64,000 nt of DNA from Atkinsonella hypoxylon (lineage: Eukaryota > Ascomycota > Sordariomycetes > Hypocreales > Clavicipitaceae). The notes under the pieces are model-generated. The model did no database searches, was not told where the DNA came from, and saw nothing but the letters and a program-made list of their open reading frames with translations. Within the stretch, counting starts at the first letter, position 1; every line of letters starts with the position of its first letter. The translations under genes and the position numbers were made by a program. Below, piece by piece: positions 1 through 9,406 of this stretch. The DNA lies in the NCBI GenBank assembly GCA_000729835.1, contig JFHB01000020.1, positions 214,856 to 278,855 of the forward strand, read 5' to 3'.

Positions 1-594
1 TGGGAGCTTGTCAGGAACATTTTCTCAAGACGAGATTGGAGAGCCATGGCAACTGTGGGAATGACGAAGACGTCTTCTTGCCAAGACTGCGTTTTTCTGT
101 TGAAACAGGATTTCAGGCCAAGAAACTGCATTGCTTCTGCTGCAATTTTTATTTCCCTTTTTTCGGTTTTTTTTTTTTTTTTTCCTTCCTTCCAAAATAA
201 CATGAAATTGATCGCCCAGCCGCCGGTCCGAGACTCTCACGTGCCGGATTTGTCGGCCTAGGTCCCTTAGAAATTCAGGCCCGCCCATAGGCGCAAACGG
301 CAGCCCGCGCGCCCCATGACGTCTCTAGGCCTATTCCGCGCACCCCGCATTTAACCATGGCACAGCCAACGAGGGCTGGGCCGAGGTAAAAAGCCCACCG
401 GCTAGCAAGAGCGTTATCCGCCGCGCCGCGCCTCGCCTCGCCTCGCCTCAGCCAAACACCAACGCCAATGCCGGCTCTGTGGCGCGACGAACTCTCGCCT
501 CCCGTTCGCCTTTCTTTCCCCTGCATAACTAACAGCCTCTTTATCCCGCCATCTGCCTGCTCAACCACCAACTCGCCATCTTCCGACCACCGCC
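1..594. other. Intergenic / 5' flank of the cytochrome b5 gene
   Basis: No supportable gene. A T tract lies near 168-183. A pentanucleotide run (CGCCT units, about 430-449) sits in the presumed promoter or 5' UTR of the cytochrome b5 gene. Short open frames here have no recognisable content. Confidence 0.5.
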
Positions 595-960
595 ATGTCC
601 GAAACCACCTACACTGTCGCAGATGTGCAGGCGCACAAGACCGAGGCCGATGGCATGTGGTTGATCATCGAGGACACCGTCTACGACATTACCAGTATGT
701 GCAAAACATCAAGCCCCTTTCCCTTACACGTCTGTTTCTCCCAAGTGGTGCAATGCACCCTGGTTGATGGTTGATTCGGCAACATTGACAAAAATCGGCC
801 AGAGTTCCTCCCCGAACACCCCGGTGGTGACCGCATCCTCAAGCGCTTCGCCGGCAAAAACGCCACCAAGGCCTTCTGGAAGTACCACTCGGAGAGCGTG
901 CTCAAGAAGTACGGCGCCAAGTACAAGATTGGCACGATCGCAGAGGCTCCTAAGCTGTAG
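595..960 (+). CDS. Cytochrome b5 heme-binding domain protein (85 aa, one intron)
   Basis: Small one-domain cytochrome b5-like protein, a heme carrier that passes electrons to membrane or soluble oxidoreductases. Exons 595-694 and 803-960, intron 695-802 (GTATGT...CAG); joined length 258 nt gives 86 codons including stop. The first heme-ligand motif is EHPGG, just after the splice (K-F-L-P-E-H-P-G-G); the second histidine is in the FWKYHS segment about 25 residues later, as in the family. There is no C-terminal membrane anchor, so the product should be soluble or a stand-alone domain, shorter than the roughly 130-aa tail-anchored cytochrome b5. The start is the first ATG of the frame, in a CCGCCATG context. 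Family assignment is firm; the electron-transfer partner is unknown. Confidence 0.9.
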
Positions 961-1961
961 ACGCAGTACATTGCATTCGTGATTGACTCGCGGCTGGCAG
1001 CGTCTGGGTTTTAAGGGGCGGGCGTAATGCACGGGGGCGTGTGTTTGATGATTTGGCGCGGGGACTTGGAGTTGGAGCGGGTATGCGAGCAAAATTCAAT
1101 TTGTAAATATAAAGAGTGTGAGCACAATTCCTTGGTTGAGGCGAGCGTGGCTGGCGACAGACAGGCTTGGTGGAACATGTGAAGGAGCTTTAGGGGAGAT
1201 TCGTTATGTGGAGGCCGATGTGGATGAGTTGGTTGACGACATGACATGAGGCTGACTTCTTTGGAGGTACCTGTGATCGAGCATAGATGTTTTGCACGGC
1301 GCTCTGGAGATTCGCAACGTCAACGGAGACAGGGTGGAACTGGCCAGCCTTGCTCTGGACGGCACAATTGGCGGTCCTTGGCAGACATTCTCACAATAGT
1401 AGAGCAAGTTGGCAGTGGATTGACAGACAAGGTAGCCTTGGAATGTGAATTGCTTTCCATCACTCCGCTATTAACTACTACTGCTCGTCCGTCTTTCGAG
1501 GACGCCGCACACCTCTTCCACGCTACCCACGCATGTCCCTCTACTCTAATCCAGGCTCGGAAAACCGTCGGTCCCGCCGCCCAACGTTGTAAGCGAAGAT
1601 AGACCAGCTTTCACCAAGTCCTATTCCAAAAATTGCCTGACGCGTCGGCACGCCTGCGTGACTCAGAAAGGCGCCGTTGCCATCGCCACGCTAGTCGCGC
1701 AAAGCAAAGGTATTCAATGTACGGAGATGAATCGCACGATGCCTCTGGCGCGAGCTAGGAAAGGCAGCGAGCCCGTGTAAACCTGCAAGTCGATCCGAGT
1801 CTCCATCGTGACTTGCCATTGCGGAATCGCACGCAGCTTTGCCCACAAAGGTGACAGCAATCATCAGATGAACCCAGCCTACAGTCCGCCATCCAGCAAT
1901 CAAAGAAACCACTCTGCATTTCAAGTCGTAACGCAAAGAAAAAAGACAACTCGTCCAAAGC
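961..1961. other. Intergenic between convergent cytochrome b5 and DUF2462 genes
   Basis: Contains the 3' ends of the two convergent flanking genes. An open frame at 1246-1602 (+) has no recognisable domain and I do not support it. No repeats or RNA genes seen. Confidence 0.4.
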
Positions 1962-2225
1962 TCACCCAAACTTCTTCGACCCGCCCTTCCCAAGCATCGC
2001 CCTTTTGTCCGTGCCCTTCTTCCCCTTCCCAATCAGCTCCAGATGGCCCGCCCGCTCGCCCAGCAGAGCCTCCGTCTTAGCCGTCAGTCCCGACGTGAAC
2101 TTCTTGTGCATCTTGTCGACGCTCGCCTTGGTGCCTCTCTTGCTGATCTTGGACGCTTGCTTCTTAGAGTGCGGTGTCTTGGGCGCTTTCGTTTTGGTGG
2201 ACTGCTTGATTGCTCCTTGGGCCAT
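1962..2225 (-). CDS. DUF2462 (UPF0390-like) small basic protein, 87 aa
   Basis: Single-exon, very basic 87-residue protein beginning MAQGAIKQSTK and ending GKGGSKKFG. The lysine-rich N-terminal half (KTKAPKTPHSKKQASK) and overall size match the eukaryotic DUF2462 / UPF0390 family (animal relative: Leydig cell tumour 10 kDa protein homologue). Function is not established; basic composition suggests nucleic-acid or nucleolar association, which is inference. Start is the only plausible ATG, with stop TGA at 1962-1964. The upstream region on the minus strand carries a long T/A tract (2320-2340). Family recognition is by composition and N-terminal pattern, so moderately confident. Confidence 0.8.
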   Translation of the reverse strand: MAQGAIKQSTKTKAPKTPHSKKQASKISKRGTKASVDKMHKKFTSGLTAKTEALLGERAGHLELIGKGKKGTDKRAMLGKGGSKKFG

Positions 2226-3042
2226 GGTCGCTCTTGTTTCGGTGGTGGATTGAGCTTGTGAGTGCTGGGAAGCGTTGATGTTGCAGATGGACGACTTGCA
2301 GGATGTTTGTTCTGGCTTGTTTTTTTTTTTTTTTTTTTTTGGCCATGCAAGTCGGTGTGGATTCGGTTGAGGTGGCCCACTTTTTTATATGGGCATTCTG
2401 CCACATTGTGGGTTTCATTCGGTGCGTGCATTTCTATTACTTCTATTATTTTTATTTTTATTTTTATTTTATTCCAAATTGCTTGTTGTTCAATTTGGCT
2501 TGTATAAAGTAGAAAAGAAACTTCAATCGTTTGTCAGCTGTGCTCTGGTACATTAATCTAGCACTCTACCATTCATGGCCAGTTGAGTCTTTTCACCTGA
2601 CGGAACAAGTATTCAACTAGCTCAAGCCAACCGAGCAAGCACTCTCTCGTAATACGGGTCATGGTAAGTCTAGCAAAAGTCTGATATGGTCTTTTAAAAC
2701 CTTTAACAAAGAAGAATACATTTACAAGACCTTGTAGTGGCACCTGCCACAGAACTCTTACCCAAAACCTGTGTCGTGCGCAAAGATGTGGAATCGCCAT
2801 GAACTTCTTTCATTTCGGATATCAGATGTCTTGACAAAGATTATCAGTCATCTCATCTCGCGGCGTGTGTAGAAATGATATCCCCAAGTACACATCTGAA
2901 ATTGCACGACAGGGTATTCCAATCATTAATCGACGCTACGCCATGTCGACATGCAAGTGTCTAACGTCACTAAAATACTAGTACTCCTTCTTTTTTCCTT
3001 TTCTTCCTTATAACCTACCCAGTCATACAATAACGAAGACGT
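2226..3042. other. Intergenic, DUF2462 promoter side and SCY1-like 3' end
   Basis: Holds a T20-like tract near 2320-2340 and an imperfect (TTTTA)n/(TTCTATTA)n AT-rich run near 2432-2472. A 75-codon open frame at 2573-2800 (-) has no recognisable content. No gene supported. Confidence 0.4.
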
Positions 3043-5742
3043 CTACCATCCGTCTCCCCATCCATCGTCATCATCATCATCCACCTCTTTCGGCTTCATA
3101 TCGAGCTTCTTGGCTACAACTGGTTTCGAGGTCGATTTCGTAGCAGGTTTTGCGGCAGGTTTCGCGGCAGACTTTTTGACAGTAGTAGTTTTCGATAATC
3201 CCTTGGGGAGGGGTTTTAATGACCCTGGTTTCTTTTTCTGAGCTTGTGCTTCTAACCAGCCTGCAAAGTCTGGTTCGTCGTCATTCTCAAAAGGCGTAGC
3301 CGTTGCCGAGGGCTTTGCTGCAGTGTTTGAGGTGGGCTGCGAACCCTCGTCATCCTCAATCATCTCTCCCCAAGCATCTCCTGCGTCATCAAACTCGGCG
3401 TCTTGGAAGAAGGCATGTGCCAAAGCAGTAGCGCCAGGCGACGAAGTTCCTGATGCAGGTGGAGGAGAACTCACAGCTTGTCGATGTAAAGATGAAGCCG
3501 AAGCATTCGTTAGTTTTCGAGTATCTGGTCCAAGTGAAGGCGTAGGCTTCGGTTTATTGGCAGCTGAGCCATTCGTAGTCTGCATATCCCCAGCTGCGGT
3601 TGACAGCTTATTGGTGAAGGAGGATATCGCCCACCCTGTCCATCCTCCGGGGCCACTCTGTTGGGGCGTACCCATCCTCGCAGGTTGGCCTTCAGTTGTC
3701 TGTTGCGGGGGCAGCGCAGTTTCAGGCATTCCAGCTGCCGCCTTGCGAACTTTCTGAAGATAAGAGTCGATCGTGCGGTTAGCTTGATCTCGAATCATCT
3801 TCTCCTTATCGATCAATAAGGGGCACACAACGGGAAGTATCCGTGAAGCACAATCCTCTTCGGTGAAGTATTCATTTGTGGCAGCTAGAGCCATGAGGGC
3901 AGCATTTCGCGCATGAACAAACGGATCCCTAAGAGATCTCGTAAAAGCAGCGATCAGAACTTTGGACCTGTGCGATGTTCCAAGATACTTGGCAATCTTG
4001 CCTAAGCAGATGGTTGTATTGGTACGAATGCCGGGTTGTTCGTCATTGGCCGTCTTGGCTAGGTGCCTGAGCAGCTCGCCATTGATAGTTCGGTCAGAAA
4101 GTTTAGTTATGAGGAGCAGTACAGACTTAAGTGTCTGTTCACGCACCACGGGTTGGACATCCGTAAATCCGGTTACCTGGAAAGCTGTCAGCAGGCGACA
4201 CTGAATACCATGCCGATGTCTCGGTACGTACAATCTGAGGAAAGAGCTTGTCATTCACAATTTTTTGTGGCAGCCTTTCTATCATCAAAGGAAGGCTATC
4301 CAGCAAATACACTCGAATGGCTCGATCGGGATTACCAAACATCTTGACAACGAAAGGTATGATTCTAGCCTCAAAATCATCATTAGAGAGCTTTGCGGCG
4401 ATCTTTAGAATGACGCCAAGAGCCTTCGCGCCTCCGCCACCGAACTCGACTGATTTGATTAGCTCTGGAAGGACCTTCATCTTGAAGAACTCCTCTGGGA
4501 AGTCATCAGTGAGCTGGTCCAGATCGCTGTCAAAAAGTCAGCTTTTGTTTTTATTTTCTCGACCGCAACAGTACGGATAAACGACAAACGGCCACGAAGG
4601 GACTTACGTCAAGAACTCCTCCCGCTCATTATGAGTTTTAACACCAAGATTGTCAATACCCTCAGTCAATTTGATCAAAGGGCTGTCAAAAAATGCACCG
4701 GTCCGGTTGCCTTGATCAAGAAAAGCTGCAACAGTGATTCTAGCCTTGGGATTGGCGTTGCATAATCTCTTGTAGCTTGACTGCATAGTTGTAGGCACAT
4801 TCCTGGTTTGACCAGCTTGGTGACTCCCATCGTATTCGCCGTTGAAGACTTCGAATATCAAAGCACCGTAATCAAATGAATCTACAGCAGAGTGAGGATT
4901 CTTCTTGATAGCGTCCCATCCTCCTTGAGCAATCTCTGGGGGCGCATATCGAGCGGAGTCTGGCACCAAACTTCCATATGTCTTGTACCATCTCATCAGC
5001 TCCATGAAGGTTCAGAGAAAGACGACAGGTCAGAGGGCTAAAACTCACGTAAATTGCAGATTCATCGTCTTTCACATTACTCAAGACTTCAAATCCGCCG
5101 AGTTTCCACTCACCGCTTTCTGAGGTGTAGACCGATCCCACCTTCAAATTGCCATGTATTGAAGAAGCATCATTGTTGATGAACCTGACGGTTCTCTTCA
5201 GCTTGGTCAGCAGATGCATTCCAGCTCTTTGGTAAGGCATGATTTGCGCACCGCGATGCTGTGTAGCCCCCATTTGATTGTCTCGGGGGCGAGGCTCTTT
5301 CTTTTCACATGCCAGCGTAGAGGCACAACGCGCTCCGTGGCAATATAGATGTACGTGTCGGTCTGTGTTAGCATTCAGCAGAGTATATCATGCGATTTGA
5401 CATGGCAGGGTACCAACTTCAACAGTGTCGAAGACCTTGATCACTCCTGGGTGTCGCATCGTCCGTAATTTCTTGAGCGCATTTCGAGCGAGGGGCAGGC
5501 GGCTTCGCGTGGCCGTAATGTCGAATGAGAAGATGCTACAATGCGATCCATCTTCCTGGGAGCTTTGTCAGCTATGATGGACTAGAAATGAATGCAACTT
5601 GCTACCTAGGTAGGCATGCCCTTTTTGTGCCGTTGTACAGCGTGAAGACAGACTCATCGATATCTATCTTATCCCCAAAATTGTAGGGGAAGGGTGGGCC
5701 AGAGGCAATGGCAGAGGCCACCGCATTCTTCAAAAAGTCCAT
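3043..5742 (-). CDS. CEX1: SCY1-like pseudokinase (Cex1/SCYL1 family), 781 aa, seven exons
   Basis: Homologue of yeast Cex1 / animal SCYL1, a pseudokinase-HEAT protein linked to tRNA nuclear export and COPI trafficking. Exons on the minus strand: 5742-5620, 5555-5418, 5362-5252, 5201-5049, 4999-4608, 4526-4232, 4176-3043; total 2346 nt, in frame throughout. N-terminal kinase-like domain (about 1-300) starts MDFLKNAVASAIASGPPFPY and has lost catalysis: HRD is replaced by HGN (SSIHGNLKVGS) and DFG by GGF (WKLGGFEVLS). The PDSARYAPPE segment follows, then HEAT repeats (about 330-560) including VTGFTDVQPVVREQT. The tail is low-complexity, Lys/Pro-rich, ending in an Asp run and GWGDGW. Intron 1 (5556-5619) appears to use a GC donor, and intron 2 (5363-5417) a GTTGGT donor; the other introns are ordinary. 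Length is close to the yeast protein (about 760 aa). Confidence 0.88.
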
Positions 5743-5902
5743 GGGCGCCCGCAGTCGAAGTCGCAAATGGAGTTGAGTTGAATGCCCTCAGGGGATCGAA
5801 GAAGAGAAAGAGGAATCGTGTCGCCGCCACTGGTTCCCAGACCTTGGAGCCACCAGACACAAGACACAGCGCAGCAGCCCGCGAAATTCAAAGTGGCGGG
5901 GC

Positions 5903-5938
5903 GCTGATCCCTCCGCTGATCCCTCCGCTGATCCCTCC
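5903..5938. repeat. 12-bp tandem repeat, three perfect copies
   Basis: Unit GCTGATCCCTCC occurs three times head to tail without mismatch. It lies in the divergent promoter region and encodes nothing recognised. Confidence 0.9.
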
Positions 5939-5985
5939 CCTGTTAGCGGCAACTGGCCATTCTCAGGGCCCTATGGACTCTGTAG

Positions 5986-6085
5986 ATACCTACCTATCTA
6001 AGGTAGGCTACCAGGTACACCCATCGTGCACCGTATTCAGGTACCTAGGTACCTTAGGTAGGCAGGCATGTACCTTAGGTAGTCA
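5986..6085. repeat. Cluster of ACCTAGGT/CCTTAGGTA palindromic motifs
   Basis: Several overlapping copies of TACCTAGGTA-like palindromes and half-sites (for example TACCTACCTATCTAAGGTAG and GGTACCTAGGTACC) within about 100 bp. The same motif recurs at 5602-5613, 12011-12044, 12208-12216, 16466-16486, 33332-33349 and 43430-43438. Confidence 0.8.
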
Positions 6086-6590
6086 ATCAATGGTCAGTGC
6101 CCGCCTGCCCAGGTGCTTCCCCACGCACCCCACTTCCCCCCTCCCCAATCCGCTTCAGATGCCCCACCAGCCGCCTCTAGATGTGCATCCGCCCCTTTAA
6201 ACGCTAAAAAAAAAAATCCCCAGATGCCGCCTTGCTTCGCTTCATGCCCGCCGGTTCCTTCATTTTTCGTATCTACAACCACATCCCATCACACCAGAGT
6301 TAATCCCTAGCCCCTGGGCTGGGCTGAACACCGCCGAAATCTTACCTGAATCTCTCAGGCTCTTTCATTCTGTCTTTGAACCTTTATTCTGAGCCAGACG
6401 TCTTGGAGGTTTTCGTTGTCCAACAAACTTATTTGCGCAGTCAACGGCGAATTTGATTCTGGCGGCAACTTGTGTTCGACTTAATACTACTGGTTTTAAG
6501 AACCTGCTCTTGTCGAGAGCAATCTCAGCATATGTGATCTCACATCAACTCTTATTTTTATCTTAATTTTCTTCTCATTTCCCACTACTG

Positions 6591-7086
6591 GTGAGTTTGC
6601 CCATGTTTTCTCATTACCTTTCTTCTCTTCGTCCTTGTCGCGAGTGATGCCAATTGGTAAAAGGTCTGACCGAACGGAACCTTCTGTGTTTTGAGCACCT
6701 CCCCTCTCGGCACCATCACACCCTACGCCCTGGACTCGGTTGACTGGGGTTTCCTCTTTTTATACGCTATCCGAAATTGACTTCACTTTGGATTGGCTGG
6801 CTTATGAGAGGATGCACATTAAGCCCGCGTCGCATGATGGAGTCTTTGTTTCTCAACTATTCACACGAAGCAGGGGCCAAAGGCCGTGACCAACAAAATC
6901 TTGGACGATCTCTTATCTTTTAAATTCAACAATCTCCTTTGAGCCGGGGACAAAGTCAAAGCCGTTGTTGTTCCCAGTCTGAAGTCCCACAAAATAACTG
7001 AAAATATCTGACGCGAGTCTTCGTTTTGCTCAATGGAATACATTGTAACGCACTTATGGTAGAGTTTTGCTAACACGAATTTGCAG
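6591..7086 (+). other. Probable 5' UTR intron of the 583-aa gene
   Basis: Donor CTG|GTGAGT at 6591 and acceptor TTTGCTAACACGAATTTGCAG ending at 7086, with a good CTAAC branch site 11-15 nt before the acceptor AG. The sequence between is pyrimidine-rich and gene-free, and the start codon follows at 7148. Prediction from splice signals only. Confidence 0.45.
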
Positions 7087-7147
7087 GAGGACCAAGCAAA
7101 GCAAATCTTGTTTAGCTTGGTCGTAATAGAGGATGTAGGCCAGGAGT

Positions 7148-8899
7148 ATGAGTAGCCTAACGCCGACAGGAGCGGCACCATCTACGACATGGTCCGGGCA
7201 GAATGGGATTAACGATACTGCACAGAGTGGGCTCAGACCAGATGTACAAGCCAAGTTTCGGGCGAGAAGAACTCAGAGACCCAAGCCTCCTCGGGTTTCA
7301 AATGATTCTTATCAACCACAATCGCAACAGGTTGTGCCAAATCTGCCACCGCCTCAGCCTGCTGGATTGAACTCTCCTCACTCGGCATATCAGCAAGTGC
7401 CACCATATCAGCAGGTCACTCCCAACAATGCGCCCCAGCATAGGCAGCATCTCCATGCAGGTTATACGCAGACTCCTCAGGGTATTGCTCCCCAAGGACA
7501 TGTGCAAAGGTCTCCATATCGAGCGCAGCAGCCTTACTTCCACTCACCATACAGTGGAGTTAATAACGCGAATGGTATTCTCTATGACTTTACCCTGAAT
7601 GCCCCCGTTCTTCGGCAAGTTACAGCCAGACACCAAGGAGGCAATAGGATTCATTCGCCGGCGACAGACATTCCTAGACGTCATTCTCAGCCAAAAGCTG
7701 GCGGTTGGAATGGTCACAATGGCTGTATTCCCCCGACTGTCATTGATCTGACCCAGGACGATCCTCCCACCATCGACGTGATCCCAATGGCAGTGGCATC
7801 GGAGAAACGGGACAATACCCCGTCTTCACGAGTGTCCAGGTCTCTGCCTCCCAACTCGGTGTCTGCCGATGACTCTTTCATCGAAAAGGTAACCCGGACG
7901 CCTGCAGCTACGAATGGTGCACCATCTGCCACGCATGTAAGATCTCAGGGCACGCCAGTTCATGTAGGAGCTCATGAGCGAATAGAAAATGGATCGCTAC
8001 GTATATCTGAAGTATTATCCGACATGCCATCTATATCTGCCATCTGTGAGCAATTGCAGAGCAGCGGTCCTGCTTCTCAAAGACCCAAGGTTGACGCTAG
8101 AAATCACTTGAATGCTAAAGGCGTTCTTCTTCCAACGCCTCATCATAACGAAGGGAATGGTCTTGGTCGACCCAATGCTCCCGGCAATCTGGGGGACACG
8201 ATGTTGACGGAGAAGATTGTACTTGACACCTCTGACGGTTTCATAGAGAGATCTGCTTCGCGGCCTGTCGATGCATCGTCGAGCACGAAGCGACTGCATT
8301 CCCACACGGATACAAGCACTACTACAGACCCCAGAACAAGACTCAACAGTCACCACAGTTCGAATGACGTGAGCAGTCTAGATGTGGCAATATATAGTCA
8401 ACCAGGGGCTGCCAAACCTCCTCTTGGCATCAAAATCCCCAGGCGGACAAAACAGTCCACTGCTGTTCAAGACGAGAGAAGATTCATACATGCAAACCCA
8501 CACATCCACCTTTTGCACAACAGATCGGAGACCTGGCACGCACGTAAAACCGCAGAGATACAAAATCGGCCGAGGCGGAAATTTTGGTTCGGGAAAGTCT
8601 CTCAACGGCTACGCTGGATTCGAAACAACGAACGATGTGCACAGGAAGAGACGCCAGCCCATCTCCCGCCGCGACGTTCAGAACCGCAACCACGTATGCA
8701 TTCTCGACTTATGGATTTTGGACACGTCCCGGAGGACAAATTACCAGTTCATGTACAAGAAAACCCCGAATGGCTGAGAGCATGCGAGTTTTTCAGACAG
8801 ACGCGCGAAATGAGAGAAGCGAGGGCACGTGCGTCACGCCGCTGTGAGCAGGAGATGAGGACCTTTTTCAACACTGTTATGCAAAGCCCGTTTGACTGA
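7148..8899 (+). CDS. Disordered protein of unknown function with SUMO-interaction-like motif, 583 aa
   Basis: I do not recognise the family. One exon, 583 residues. The first ~170 residues are rich in Gln/Pro/Tyr (YQQVPPYQQVTP type), typical of disordered nuclear proteins. At about residues 198-205 sits VIDLTQDD, which fits the hydrophobic core plus acidic flank of a SUMO-interaction motif (V-I-D-L-T-x-D-D). Residues ~430-520 are basic (RRTKQ, NRPRRKFWF, SQRLRWIRNN). The C-terminus has a probable helix (PEWLRACEFFRQTREMREA) continuing to the end, the best candidate for a conserved element. An in-frame TAG lies 10 nt upstream of the ATG (7136-7138), so this start is supported unless an intron intervenes. 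A nuclear, SUMO-linked role is inference. Confidence 0.75.
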   Translation: MSSLTPTGAAPSTTWSGQNGINDTAQSGLRPDVQAKFRARRTQRPKPPRVSNDSYQPQSQQVVPNLPPPQPAGLNSPHSAYQQVPPYQQVTPNNAPQHRQHLHAGYTQTPQGIAPQGHVQRSPYRAQQPYFHSPYSGVNNANGILYDFTLNAPVLRQVTARHQGGNRIHSPATDIPRRHSQPKAGGWNGHNGCIPPTVIDLTQDDPPTIDVIPMAVASEKRDNTPSSRVSRSLPPNSVSADDSFIEKVTRTPAATNGAPSATHVRSQGTPVHVGAHERIENGSLRISEVLSDMPSISAICEQLQSSGPASQRPKVDARNHLNAKGVLLPTPHHNEGNGLGRPNAPGNLGDTMLTEKIVLDTSDGFIERSASRPVDASSSTKRLHSHTDTSTTTDPRTRLNSHHSSNDVSSLDVAIYSQPGAAKPPLGIKIPRRTKQSTAVQDERRFIHANPHIHLLHNRSETWHARKTAEIQNRPRRKFWFGKVSQRLRWIRNNERCAQEETPAHLPPRRSEPQPRMHSRLMDFGHVPEDKLPVHVQENPEWLRACEFFRQTREMREARARASRRCEQEMRTFFNTVMQSPFD

Positions 8900-9406
8900 T
8901 GCGGGATTATAGCCTCTGTGATGACATTTCAGAGGTATTTCATTTGTAGCACTGTAAATGTGTGCTTTTCATGAAGCGTTTAGTTGATATACCCATGGAT
9001 TCATAATCCAATTTCCTCTGGAGAAAAAGAAAAAAGAAGGAGAAATTTACATAATCGTGCATTTGGTCGTCATTCTGCTCGTTGGCTTACTCATTGTAAA
9101 CTTGTCTACGCCTATAAGCAGCATTGTCTTTAGAAAAAGCGATGAGCTCGTTATCCAGAGTCCGCCCTTTCACCTACTTCGTACCCTCCCTCACTCACCA
9201 TGCCAGCCATACAACGAAGACAGGCCAAGCGGAAACCCGCCGCGTCATATCTACACCATTCTATTGAAATGCTGCATCACGATTGAACTAACCAAACGCC
9301 AGCAGGACTTCTCGGACAAAAAAAAAAAAATTCCAGCATCTATACACAATCATGCAAGTCCTGTTTGCCCCTCTCCATAATGAAAAGCACCAGGTAAAGG
9401 CCAAAT
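8900..9406. other. Intergenic between convergent genes
   Basis: About 500 bp separating the 3' ends of the 583-aa gene and the aconitase-family gene. An A11 tract lies near 9320. No gene seen. Confidence 0.5.

Larger units (their letters stand above)
5743..7147. other. Divergent promoter region between SCY1-like gene and 583-aa gene
   Basis: About 1.4 kb between divergently transcribed genes. It contains a 12-bp tandem repeat (5903-5938), a cluster of ACCTAGGT palindromes (about 5986-6085) and a probable 5' UTR intron (6591-7086), each listed separately. No protein-coding gene supported; the 168-codon open frame at 5694-6200 (+) overlaps the start of the SCY1-like gene and is repeat-derived. 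Confidence 0.5.
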
